A program made the position numbers and the translations under genes. Positions 20,528 to 30,824 of a stretch of DNA of 32,250 bases are shown piece after piece. The stretch lies in NCBI GenBank assembly GCA_037178675.1, contig JAYMGJ010000339.1, forward strand, positions 1-32,250, in the 5' to 3' direction. The notes below the pieces were generated by a model. That model saw only the letters and a program-made list of their open reading frames with translations. It did no database searches and was not told where the DNA came from. Every line of letters begins with the position of its first letter. Within the stretch, counting starts at the first letter, position 1. Source of the DNA: Scleroderma bovista (Eukaryota; Basidiomycota; Agaricomycetes; Boletales; Sclerodermataceae).

Positions 20528-21240
20528 ATACATGAAGGTACTTGTAGAAATATGATTGTCATAGAAAAATTACTAAAAAATCTTAAAATATGGTCACAAC
20601 TTACTTAGTGACTTATCTTGTGCTCTGGCTGTCTGGAAGTGAGCCATTCTGCTGTGGCTGCTTTGAGGCAACATCTCCTGAGCATTCATTAACTTACCCA
20701 TCTGCATATTTGGGTACATCAATAGTGTCCCCGGGACCTTTATAGATAAATCATTATTGTACCATAGCTTAGGCACCAATCCCATGCCCATGGCTTGGTC
20801 TTATACCGGATTCCAGCCCACCCCTCATTCCTGGGATTGCAAGATATGGGCTCATCCCTATTAGACAGTAAATTTAATATCAGCCCACCTATTATACTTG
20901 AAGCTGCAAACTATAGGCCCTCTTGTATGGTAGGGGACAGTATATTTGTCGCCTACCCATGACACACGGGATTGTGGAATTACATTTGGGCTTACCCGTA
21001 TCCCATTGCAACAATCAGTTTTCAGCCCACTGGTACTACTCTGCGTTAATGTATGCGGGCTCACCTGTTTTTTAGGGGACACAATTATTTTGGCTGACCC
21101 GATATACGAGCCCATGTACCTGGTTAGGCCGTGTTTTACGGCCAGTGGGGGTTGACAATTGGCCGTATGTTATGGGCCAGCAGGGGTCAGGCCGGACTAC
21201 AGGGTGTTGCCGTGATATATGATCTGGCCTGTGTGTGGAA
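20528..21240. other. No gene recognised between TET/JBP gene and minisatellite
   Basis: AT-rich, with scattered GGGCTNACC and CAGCCCA words and short open frames on both strands without motifs. The words grade into the tandem array to the right, so this may be decayed repeat sequence or the 3' end of the transposon. Confidence 0.35.
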
Positions 21241-22245
21241 TTGTCACCATAATACATGGTCCAGCCTGGGGGTGGGTTGTCACCATAATATGAGGTTGGG
21301 CCAGGATGCAGGTATCACCATAGTGTATGGTCTGGCCAGGGTGTGTAATTTAACCATAATATACAGTGTGGCCTGGGTGTGGGTGTCACCATAGTGTATG
21401 GTCAGGCCAGGGTATGGGTACATATTGAACAGTCCAGCCTGGGTGTGGGTGTCACCATAGTGTATGGTCGGGCCAGGGTAGGTGTGTCACCATATTGTAC
21501 AGTCCGGCCTGGGTGTGGGCATCACTATAGCGTATGGTCGGGCCAGGGTAGGGGTGTCATCATATTGTACAGTCCAGCCTGAGTGTGGGCATCACCATAG
21601 TGTATGGTCCGGCCAGAGTGTGTAGTTTAACCATAATATACAGTCCGGCCTGGGTGTGGGTGATACCATAGTGTATGGTCAGGCCAGGGTATGGGTGCAT
21701 ATTGAACAGTCCGGCCTGGGTGTGGGTGTCACCATAGTGTATGGTCCGGCCAGGGTAGGTGTGTCACCATATTGTACAGTCCAGCCTGGGTGTGGGTGTC
21801 ACCATAGTGTATGGTCGGGCCAGGATAGGTGTGTCATCATATTGTACAGTCCGGCCTGGGTGTGGGCATCACCAGTTTATGGTTGGGCCGGGGTAGGTGT
21901 GTCACCATAATGGATAGTCCGGCCTGGGTGTGGGTGTCACCATAGTGTGTGGTCGGGCCAGGGTAGGTGTGTCACCATATTGTACAGTCCGGCCTGGGTG
22001 TGGGTGTCACCATAGTGTATGGTCGGGGCAGGATAGGTGTGTCATCATATTGTACAGTCTGGCCTGGGTGTGAGAATCACCATAGTGTATGGTCAGGCCA
22101 GGGTAGGGGTGTCACCATATTGTACAGTCCGGCCTGGGTGTGGGCATCACCATAGTGTATGGTCAGGCCAGGTAGGTGTGTCACCATAATGGATAGTCCG
22201 GCCTGGGTGTGGGTGTCACAATAAGTGTATGGTTGGGCCAGAGAG
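21241..22245. repeat. Minisatellite, about 70 bp unit, about 14 copies
   Basis: The unit contains GGCCTGGGTGTGGGTGTC, ACCATAGTGTATGGT, CGGGCCAGGGTAGGTGTGTC and ACCATATTGTACAGTCC. Successive GGCCTGGGTGTG words occur at roughly 21,505, 21,645, 21,710, 21,850, 21,920, 21,990, 22,130 and 22,200. Units differ by scattered substitutions and small indels. ACCATA-GTG-TATGGT is a perfect dyad in most units. Open frames through the array are an effect of repetition and not coding. Confidence 0.85.
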
Positions 22246-22410
22246 GAAAAAATATTTGAAACAAGTCCAGGCTGATGATAGCCATGTCAGGATTGTACGT
22301 ATTAGCAAAGACAAGACTGGTACTGTACTGAATGGAAATGATTATACAAGTAGTACAAGTTAATGATAAGCATTCAGGTGGTGTACTGGCCAGTAATGAT
22401 TAATTGGTCA

Positions 22411-22550
22411 TACCAACCGGTCAGTGTCATACCGGTAGCATACCGACCAGTCAGTGTCATATCGGCAGCATACCGACCGGTCACTATCATACTGGTAGCA
22501 TACCGACCGGTAACTGTCATACCGGTAGCATACCGACCGACCAGTAGTTT
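22411..22550. repeat. 30 bp tandem repeat with ACCGGT cores, about 4.5 copies
   Basis: The unit is TACCGACCGG / TCAGTGTCAT / ACCGGTAGCA, repeated with exact 30 bp register at 22,411, 22,441, 22,471, 22,501 and partly 22,531. Mismatches are few. Related CCGGT words continue up to about 22,920 and reappear at 29,250-29,350 and 30,890-31,063. Confidence 0.85.
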
Positions 22551-23153
22551 GGTACCGGCTGATGATATGGATACCGGTATTGTTTTGTTTGGTGGTAAAC
22601 AACACCATGCTGGCAGAATGCTGCCCGGTGATACTTTCACAAGGACAGCACTGACAAGTAATAACGATACCAAAATTATATTGTAACAACAGACCGAGTA
22701 CTGGCAGATGATGGACATGCTAGTATTGCACTTGCCGGTCATGAATACACCGGTGTACATACTGGTCATAATCATACCGGCTGTGCTATAGGACAAGCCC
22801 ACTCAAGCTAATCAAAGGTATGAGTACATTGTTAGTATACTATGGTAAGCAAACCACCATGGGAAGATCATACTTGGTGTGCACTGACCGGTCATGATTA
22901 TGCCAGTAGTGTGCTGACCGGGATTCATCATCCAGTAGTATCCAATGTTGGGTGACAAATATGAACTAGTAATTCATCACATGATAATATTGGCAATGGT
23001 ACAACAATAATTATAAGTAAAGAAATGGGCCATTGGCCTGACTGACCAGTGCTAAGCATACAAGTAGATCACTTACACATTTAATCATAGCCATGCACAG
23101 GAATATATTCTTACATGTACTACAAATACAAAGTTTGTGGCAATGAAACAAAA
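22551..23153. other. Repeat-derived flank, no gene recognised
   Basis: Contains dispersed CCGGT, ACTGGTCAT and GACCGGTCATGATTATGCC-type words like the 30 bp array but not in register. It ends at the stop codon of the Zn2Cys6 gene (23,154). Open frames across it are low-complexity. Confidence 0.4.
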
Positions 23154-23768
23154 TTAGTCCTTATGTGAGGAGTCCCTGCCTCCTTCACCCATTGCAACAT
23201 CTGGTTGCTCTGATGCCGGGGTACCAACATCTTGAGGTTCTGGTGCAGGGGGACTGACGGTAATGATGGGGGATGGCTGAATCCCCATGGTAATAGCAGG
23301 TGTCGGGTCCACCTGTGACGGTCTGTCGGTGGAGGCTGTTGAAATATCCATGTCCGAGGTCTCCAGAGGGACACAGGCCAGAATTGCAGATACCTGGTGG
23401 TCAGTACCAGCACTGGGACCTGGAGTGTCACCTGCACCATTCAAAACATGAATTCGAGAGATCGGAAAACAAAAGCACAAACCTGCAGGTAGATCTAACA
23501 ATGCCCGGATGGATGGGGAAATGTTGGGACATTGAGAATGTTCAGAAGGCGGAGATCCATGCATACCAGGTGGAGGACATTCGACCGGAGAAGGTACTGC
23601 AGGGTCACGGAGTGCAGGAGCAGTGGGGAACCGGTCTTCGCGCATGGCTTCCACAAGTGCCCGAAGTGTCTCCAGCTCCTCCCGGTTCTGCTCCAACTCC
23701 ACCCTCATCCTTGCATTATCTCTCTTCAGAAGGACAATGTTCTCCTCGGTATCCTCCTTCATCCTCGC
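23154..23768 (-). pseudogene. Zn2Cys6/coiled-coil gene, 3' part (exons 7-8), separated by a transposon
   Basis: Read leftwards from 23,768, the coding sequence continues the coiled coil begun at 27,292: ARMKEDTEENIVLLKRD, RMRVELEQNREELETLRALV. A Pro/Ser-rich tail follows and ends SSHKD with TAA at 23,154. A 51 nt intron (23,482-23,432) fits GT-AG and phase; because 51 is a multiple of three, the unspliced frame is also open. The N-terminal rest of the gene is 3.5 kb to the right beyond the PIF/Harbinger element. Without its upstream exons this piece has no start of its own. Confidence 0.7.
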
Positions 23769-23771
23769 AAT

Positions 23772-23832
23772 AGGGGAATTCAAAGCTGGTTTTCACGAGT
23801 GGTTTTGGAGTGGTTTTGGAGTCGGTTTTGGG
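23772..23832 (+). repeat. Left terminal inverted repeat of PIF/Harbinger element
   Basis: About 61 bp matching the right end in reverse with a handful of mismatches (CACGAGTGG against CGCGAGCGG, GAGTCGG against GACCTGG). It contains several GGTTTTGG words that may be binding sites for the Myb-like protein. Confidence 0.88.
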
Positions 23833-23969
23833 CAGTAGTTTTCGTTGTTGTTGCATCGAAAACCAGTGGCTGGTTTTCGCCTGGTTTTCGCCTTGGTTTT
23901 TGCAGCACATAGTCGGACTTTGAATTCACTGTGTCACCATACAGCGTCACCCAACTCGACCACAATACC

Positions 23970-25379
23970 ATGCCTAAAGTACCTAAAAATCGTTCTAATA
24001 CAGTCTCTCCTTCACTCTCTGGTCCATTGGACAAGTCCGGGTGCTCCAAAAAGGTAACTACGCAGAAGACAAGTGGAAAACCAACCAAAAAGGGAAAGAA
24101 GGATCCACTGCAAGGAAGCGGCAACAAGAAGCCACGCGTTTTTATCTCGTAGGTCATTTTAAATTAATAGAAGTAGTTCTAATACACTATATTTGCAGTT
24201 GGTCAAAGTCCGAGAACCATTCGGTCACGGATGAACTTCTCACGCTCATCGAAAGCAAGACCCGCTGGAAAGTTGCCCTTGGGTTCGACAAGGGTGCCTT
24301 TCCTGACGTGGAAAGTCAAAATAGCCAGGGCAAGACCCTCCTCGAACATTGTGCAGACATTGCTGCTGCCTTGTTCATCAAGGACAAGCCTGATACGAAG
24401 TGGACTCATGATGACATCAAGGACCTTCGGGTGGTTGTCAAGAACCGGGTAATGAGGTAAGTGTTTCATCAAATTTACTTGATACTTCTTGAGCCTTTAT
24501 TAGCTTGAAGAGCTCATATAATGACTATCAGAGTCAACTTGGGGAGACTGGCCATGGCCTCATTGTGTCAGACAAGGAAGATGAGATTGCTGAAGGCACA
24601 GAGATTTCAAATGTCTATGGTGAGTAGCCTGTTGACTTGGACCTAATTTTCTTGTGTCAATAACTCTTGTAGATAGCATTAAATTAAAGTTTCCATGGTA
24701 CAAGCGGATGCATGCACTCATGGGCACAAGCCCTGTTGTCAGCCGTGCAGCTGTGGTTAACAGTAACTCTGTCCCAGACCTGTCTATTCTTGGTGAGAAT
24801 GCCAATTGTGATGAGTCTGGTGAGGAGAATGAGGAGGTATGTATGGCTTTTGTGACTGTATCAGATAATCCTAACATATTGTTGACTCAGAAACTTATTC
24901 CTTGGCCCAGTTCACCTGCTCGTGACTATGGTCGAGAATCACCTGTGCTTGACAACTCCTCTGATGTGGGTGACTTGTCTCCAATTGCTACTCCAGTGAA
25001 GATCAAGATTCTCATGGTTTCTTCTTTGGCTTCAAAGCCAACCTCGGTGAGGAAGAAGACTGCTGCTGACCTTGCACGGGAGGTGGCAGATGCAGAGCGC
25101 CAGGCACGCCTCCATATGACCCATATCAATGCCAAGGAGAGGACTGCTCGTGAACAGATCAAGCAAAAGTCTGCTCGTAAATCTGCTCTTGAACTTGAAG
25201 AACTGCGTCTTAGGCATCAACAAGAGGAAGGTGAGCGCCAGCGGGCTCATGAATTGAAGATGCTTGAACGACAGATTGAGCTGGAGAGGATTCGGGCTGG
25301 AATGCAGGCTCCTCTGCCCCCTTCATCCCAATTTCCTCTTGACCCTCAGCTTCAGAATCACACTTTTGGGCGCTTCTGA
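23970..25379 (+). CDS. PIF/Harbinger Myb/SANT-like accessory protein (401 aa, five exons)
   Basis: Exons 23,970-24,148, 24,199-24,456, 24,504-24,619, 24,673-24,836 and 24,891-25,379 join with GT-AG introns of 47-54 nt into 402 codons without a stop. A basic N-terminus (KKGKKDPLQGSGNKKPR) precedes a Myb/SANT-like region (SWSKSENHSVTDELLTLIES ... DIKDLRVVVKNRV). FPWYKRMHALMGTSPVV, a hallmark of mushroom Harbinger accessory proteins, follows. The C-terminal 110 residues form a strongly charged coiled coil (EVADAERQARLH to ERQIELERIRAG). In other Harbingers this partner helps bring the transposase to the nucleus and the ends. The gene appears intact. Confidence 0.82.
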
Positions 25380-25572
25380 ATTCACTTAACCCAGTATACT
25401 TTTTTGGTTTGTATGAAACCTGATACCCAATACCCCTCCTTTCCTATTACTCCTATTGATGATTCATTTGACACAGTAGCATGCTTTGGTTTCCATGAAA
25501 CCTGATACCCATTGCTCCCCTCCTTCTACTACATCTTGTCATGATTTATCCAACCTTCCTTCCTTCCTTTGC

Positions 25573-27053
25573 CTAATATAGGTACTCAAATAAACTCTTC
25601 TTTAGCTCCTCTCTTTTGATTCTTCCCTCCAAAAGTTCAATATCCCTGACATTTTCCCTCTCTTCCTCATTCTCTCTTGCTTGTCTTTCTTGCTCCTCCA
25701 ACCAAGCCTCCTTCCTTTCAGCCTCCTTTCTCATAATTAGTTGTCCCTTCTGGAAGAAGCCATCATTTGAAGTATTGATACCTTGTTCATGCCCAATTGC
25801 AAATGCATGAAGATGAATGCAGGAGATAATCCATAAGACAGCCATTTGGATATGTGACTGATTATCAATGTGGAGGCGTAGTCCACGGAGTGATGACCAG
25901 CGACCCTTGAGAAATCCTACACAGTGTTCAGACCGAATACAGATTTTGGACACATGATAATTATAGGTGGTGTTTTCTGCAGTCTCTTTTTCTGGCCTAT
26001 AGATATTAGACAGATGAGTGGTTTCAGTGTTGATAACAGGTTCAAAAAAATTACTGACTTTTTATATGGGGCCTGACACCAAGTGTGAAGAGGATAAGCA
26101 GTGTCAGCCCATATAAATTCACCTTCTTTGAGAAGAATATTATGCTCTTGAGAGATACGAGTGTCCAGAAAGGCTGTGGCATCATGTTGACTGCCAGGCA
26201 ACCCAACAGAATAGTCAACAATCTGTAAGTCTGGTGTTGAGACAATCTGGGAGAGTCAGAATGAATAATTGAACAGCAGAAAAACTGAAAATCATACTTG
26301 GACATTCATAGAGTAGTTAGACTTGCAATCATACCAGGTATTCCCATAAAAACCTGGCCTTGCATGGAGTGGAACCAGGGTACCATCCACCATTGCCCAT
26401 CCATCCCGCCAAGCAGGGCATGAATTTTCTTCTACCCATGACTTTGCATGCTCAATAGCAGCTGGATCAGGCCAGTGCAAAGCTGCTCGGCGGAATTCTT
26501 CCCCACAAACAGCCTTCATGACACGATTTGTCACCAGACGTACTGTACCATATCCTACCCCCGCCCACAAAGCAGTCTTCATGACATTAGCTGCATTCCC
26601 ATAATGCCCAAAGCGGAAAAGGGCTATAGCAAGCTGCTCTGCTACAGGCATCTGGGGTGAAGTTGACTGATTATGGAAGACAGGGTCAACCCCTAATGCA
26701 GCTGTAAGCTGGTCAAAGCAAGCAGGGGTAACTCGGACATAGCTTCAGAATATATCAGGGTGATTGATTCTCCAGTCACCAAGAAGAAGCTGCAGATTGG
26801 CATTGCTCTTGGGAATTGCAGGCCGCTCTGCAATGTATCGATGGGAATAGAGGGCAATGATGTTCTGCAAGATCACAGATGAAGGGGGGATCTGCTCGAT
26901 CTCATCATCAGAGGACTGAGAGCTGGCAGAAGAGGAGTCAGAGTCAGAGTCAGGGCTAGGATCCACCAGATCTTGAGATTCCGTGGAAAGTAAAGCAAGA
27001 TACACATGCAGAAGGCTCTGTGCTGCTTGTTGGCGCTCCGTTTGTCGAGGCAT
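25573..27053 (-). pseudogene. PIF/Harbinger DDE transposase, nearly intact
   Basis: Starts MPRQTERQQAAQSLLHVYLA at 27,053. Exon 1 runs to 26,298; intron 26,297-26,247; exon 2 26,246-26,055; a third exon starts near 25,996. Landmarks are PACFDQLTAAL, ALFRFGHYGNAANVMKTALW, WAMVDGTLVPLHARPGFYGN (first Asp), VGLPGSQHDATAF, FIWADTAYPL (second Asp) and IRSEHCVGFLKGRWSSLRG (Glu). Two lesions are visible. One is an in-frame TGA at 26,745-26,747, where relatives have Arg (HPDIF-stop-SYVRV). The other is a one-base phase problem at the last intron (APYKK to PEKETAEN). The C-terminus is a charged coiled coil ending EYLY. Confidence 0.85.
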
Positions 27054-27227
27054 CAGTGGTTATTGCACGAAATCTCTGTTATTCTACACGACACACTGGA
27101 TTACTGGTGAGAATTGAAACTCAGCCGTCTGACGCGACAATTCCAAAACCGGCGAAAACCAGTGAAAACCGGGGGTGTCACACCAAAACTGTGGTTTTCG
27201 TGTTCACAAAACTCATCCAAAACCGAT

Positions 27228-27288
27228 CCCAAAACCAGGTCCAAAACCACTCCAAAACCGCTCGCGAAAACCAGCTTTGAATTCCCCT
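27228..27288 (-). repeat. Right terminal inverted repeat of PIF/Harbinger element
   Basis: Reverse complement of the left terminus, ending CAGCTTTGAATTCCCCT at 27,288. CCAAAACC words continue inwards to about 27,140, further than the well-matched 61 bp. Confidence 0.88.
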
Positions 27289-27291
27289 AAT

Positions 27292-29018
27292 ATCCTTCTT
27301 GAGAAGAAAGACCTCCTCCTCCACATCCTGCAACTGCTCACCCTCGGTCATGCCGGATGTCGCAACAGCAGATGGGGTCGTCAGAGGGTCGGTGGCAGAT
27401 GCTGCACAGGTTGAGGCAACACTGGTATCACAGGACTTTGATTTTGGCAACAATGAAGGGGTTTGAATATAAACTTCAAAACCTGTTCAGCGATTTGAAT
27501 GCAAGAATACAAAGCATGGATGATACTCACCTTTGCCTGAGGACCTTTCAACCCGTCCTGCCTTGGCCTTTGATGGTCCAGGAGTAGGGTGGATGCTGGA
27601 CAACCGTTGTTGCTTTGCTGGCCGTGGGGTGAAATCAGGGGCGATCTCTGATGGAACCCTGGAAGGGGACTGATGTCACCAGGTTGTGGTCGTGGCTGCC
27701 TCAGATGGGGCCTGAGATCGGGCATGAAGCCTGTCTGTCAAACTGCACTTCATCTTTACCTTGTTGCAGTTTAAGCAAGCCTGACCTGGCTTTACCAAGC
27801 ACATTTTGTCACCCTTCTGACATCAATCGCACCGATCCTCTGGTGGAACAGGGCCAAATCCTACCAGCGCAAGGAATGATGCTTTTGGTTGAGTGGGGTT
27901 GACCGGTGGCATATCAGGATCTTCCTCACTGTCAATGGTAGGTGCAGACTTAATACGTGGTGTGCGTCCTCGGGATTTACTCTGATTCCGATTTGATGCA
28001 CCAGCTTGTCAGGAAAGAGACCGTCCTCTGGCCTGCTCTCCACTGGCCTGTTCGTTGTCTACATTCCGAGTTGATCAGTGCCTGACTCCATTGTATCAAT
28101 GGCACCTCACTTACCCAATTTCCCCCCAGTGATCATGCTCTGTGACTCTCCCTCCACTTCCACTTGCATTTGCACTTCCTTCTCCTTCCCCTTCTTTGAC
28201 TGCGTGGTCGCTCGGGACCGAGACCAGTGTCTTACCACCGGGCCACCACCATCCTGCTTGTCTGCACATTACCTTTATCAGAAAACACCTTCGTGTCAAT
28301 CCAACAGTCATATTGCTTACCAGACATCCCCTGGTTTATGTGACCTTGTGGATCTTCCACTACCTTTGCCTTCTCCTTCCCTTTCTTAGACGGACCGGCC
28401 GGCCAGGATCGGGACCGGCATCCTGCCAACTCTCCACCACTCTCCTTGGTTCCTGCACCTTGGCTCTTCAGAACAGAAATCAATTGGGATTATAAATGTG
28501 GTGTGCTCACCTAATTTCCCACTATCCATGTCTTCATTCCTCTCCTTCTCCTTTCCTTTCACCTGCGTTACCGGTGTTGTTGTTGGTGCAGGAGGAACTG
28601 GCAGGGCGGGCTCCTGGAGATTGTACCATAGGTGATCCTCAACGTCTTTGTCCTTTGCCCGACGGATGTGCTCCCAAGGTGGCCATTTCTTCACCTCAAG
28701 AAGTGAGTCGGGGCTCACCATGAAGGCATCGGCCACGATGACATGGATCAGGATTGCAAAGCTGGCTGGCAACTGATCTACAACGGCAGTGACCTCTTTC
28801 TGTGGGATTGATGGGTACAGATATCAAACTATGTACTAATAACTCACCAGCCTATCCCACACAACCTGTGTGGTTTCCTTCCAGTATTCCGTAGTGCTAT
28901 TATATTTGAGACCGTCGGTATATTGCTGTATGACCTTGGCTGCCTGGGTAACAATCGCCTTCGCATGGTCCTCACCGGTGCCGATGGAGGAGGTTAAGGC
29001 GTTGGCTTGTGATGACAT
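27292..29018 (-). pseudogene. Zn2Cys6/coiled-coil gene, 5' part (exons 1-6)
   Basis: Starts MSSQANALTSSIGTGEDHAK at 29,018. Exons: 29,018-28,848; 28,799-28,511; 28,458-28,321; 28,261-28,115; 28,058-27,531; from 27,482 to the insertion. With exons 7-8 the coding length is 2,031 nt, exactly 677 codons, which supports the model. Order: helical N-domain (QLPASFAILIHVIVADAFM, PPWEHIRRAKDKDVEDHLWY), linker with twice-repeated SRSR..SKKGKEK, then a binuclear zinc cluster C-x2-C-x6-C-x7-C-x2-C-x6-C (CQKGDKMC, ACLNCNKVKMKC) and a coiled coil (QDVEEEVFLLKKD). Such clusters bind DNA in fungal regulators. In-frame TGA codons lie at 28,009, 27,823 (inside the cluster) and 27,676. Target genes unknown. Confidence 0.7.
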
Positions 29019-29483
29019 GGATAAAGGTTTTGCAGTTGAATGCGATGGGATTCAATGGGAGTGAATGTGGTGGAGGAAAGGCAAGGGAAATATGCCGGTA
29101 TGGCCACTATATATTGTTGAAAATGATTACATAACATATTCCCATGTATTGTGCACAATGGTCCAATACAAATTATGATATGCAGACAAAAAACAAGGTA
29201 AATGGAACACATGTAAAATCAATAACCAGTTGCTTCAGTGCCACAAACACACACCGGTGAATTCAATTAGTCGCCGGTAATCATATGTACCTCATGAATA
29301 ATAGTGATTAACATAATTCGCACATGACGATGTGGTGGAACCGGTGACCGGTCCTTGCTTGGCTGTTGGTACCCAAACTGCACTGGTGATCATATTGATT
29401 ATATAATACACCTTGGTGTTCTTGCCCTTGACCCGGTTGTTCGCATCCTATTTGTTCTACTCTCACAAAACACAATTCCATTG
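29019..29483. promoter_or_regulatory. Divergent promoter region with CCGGT words
   Basis: Lies between the start of the Zn2Cys6 gene (29,018, minus) and that of the Ser/Pro-rich gene (29,484, plus). It holds ACACCGGTGAATTC (29,251), GCCGGTAA (29,273) and GAACCGGTGACCGGTCC (29,339), related to the repeats at 22.4 and 30.9 kb. A CCGG-reading zinc-cluster protein could plausibly act here, but that is a guess. Confidence 0.4.
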
Positions 29484-30699
29484 ATGGATACCAAACATTC
29501 AACAAAATGTGTAAGGTTCTTGTCAACAAGACAGGTGAAGCACTGTAAGTCCCAATAATTTCCCATTGATATGTGACAAACTATTGTAGTCGTTCAACCT
29601 TCACCCGGTGGAAGTTCATGCCCCAGTTCACTCACCACAGTGGAGGAGGATGAGGATGCCATGTTGGTCGATGAGCAAAGTGCCGATGAAAGCTTCACAC
29701 TAGGTTCAGAACCCCCCATTGGCTCCCCTGATTCGTCCCCAACTCCTGAGGCTCCTCTCCACTCATTCTCCGAGGACACCGAATTCACCTGTGGGCCGGA
29801 ACCAATAATCGCTTTCTCCCCTATGTCGGAAAGGTCTTGTTCCATCCCCCATGATATATCTAATTCATCCCCATTATCTCCCAATTCATTTGCATCACTT
29901 TCGCCCCCTCCATTTGACTCACCGGTGGCGCGGCACTCATGGGTTTCAGCATCACCGATGTCTTCACCATCCGGTTCTCTATTTCAACCCCAAATCGGCT
30001 CACCATCTACTACTATGCATGCGTTTACTCCTCTTGCCACTCCACGCCTCAATTCACCTCGCAGGAGTCAGTCCAGGGACTTTGTTCCCCCCCTCAGATC
30101 CCCATGGCACTCACCGGACAGAACAAATACCTCCCACAGCAATGCAGTCCGGCCAAAACCTACCACTGGCCCTGTTTTTATTGATCTCACTGAGAGTCCA
30201 CTTCGTGCATCTGCAACACCCCCAGTTTCAAAGCACAATACTGCATCTCTGGAGATGCGAAATGATGATGGTAGGTTCTGCTATATGCCACCTATGAACC
30301 CATTCTTAATGTTTGCATACCACTAGATGAGCTCTATGAATTATTAGCAAGGGAGTCTGCAAGGTATGCTGTGCGGGAGGGAGATGTACCCCTGACACAA
30401 TGTATGTCTGGAGCCCTTCAGTTATGCTGTCTGACACAATCACAGTGGAAATGGCAAGGCGCATCACCAGATCGGTGACTTTTTTCAATGAGCAACCAAT
30501 CCACCCCATGCAAGATAGCCAACTAATTGCAGCATATATCCAATATGCAAATAGATTGGTGGAAGCCACCAGCCGATGGAGGGAGTTGGTCCGGCGGCAC
30601 CGGGTATGGTCAAAATTCTGGGATGAATTGGCCAAAGCAGCAGAAAAGGAGGAGACTCAATGGTTGGCAACAGTAAAATTAGATCCATCCCTTCTGTAG
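29484..30699 (+). CDS. Unrecognised Ser/Pro-rich protein with helical C-terminal domain (364 aa, four exons)
   Basis: Exons 29,484-29,544, 29,590-30,270, 30,327-30,401 and 30,422-30,699 add to 1,095 nt, 365 codons without a stop. The first two introns are 45 and 56 nt with GT-AG ends; the third would be only 20 nt (GTATGTCTGGAGCCCTTCAG) but is needed to keep frame. Residues 20-240 are acidic, Ser/Pro-rich and disordered, containing VFIDLTES, which looks like a SUMO-interacting motif. The C-terminal 120 residues are helical (DELYELLARESARYAV, QFMLSDTITVEMARRITRSV, RWRELVRRHRVWSKFWDEL). I do not recognise the family. It is divergent from the Zn2Cys6 gene and may be co-expressed with it. Confidence 0.6.
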
Positions 30700-30824
30700 T
30701 GTAGTACTTTTGTAGTACCAATGCAATCTTCATCAGACCGATGTAGCTGGTGGTGACTACACCCAGAGTGTGCTGACTGGTAATCATTATACAAACATAA
30801 TGGTCTAAGAACACAACTGTTAGA

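Larger units (their letters stand above)
23772..27288. mobile_element. Complete PIF/Harbinger-type DNA transposon (3,517 bp)
   Basis: The termini are AGGGGAATTCAAAGCTGG at 23,772 and its reverse complement ending at 27,288. They are flanked by AAT on both sides (23,769-23,771; 27,289-27,291), a 3 bp target duplication as expected for this superfamily (TA with GGGG...CCCC ends is the alternative reading). It encodes the usual two proteins, a Myb-like protein on plus and a DDE transposase on minus, converging near 25.4-25.57 kb. GGTTTTGG-type words are repeated just inside both ends. Confidence 0.93.

Noticed and set aside
21131..22155. Several plus-strand open frames across the tandem array
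   Set aside because: They repeat the same short peptide pattern because the DNA is repeated; there is no start, splice logic or family.
21241..22550. CRISPR array
   Set aside because: Units are contiguous tandem repeats without unique spacers, and the genome is eukaryotic.
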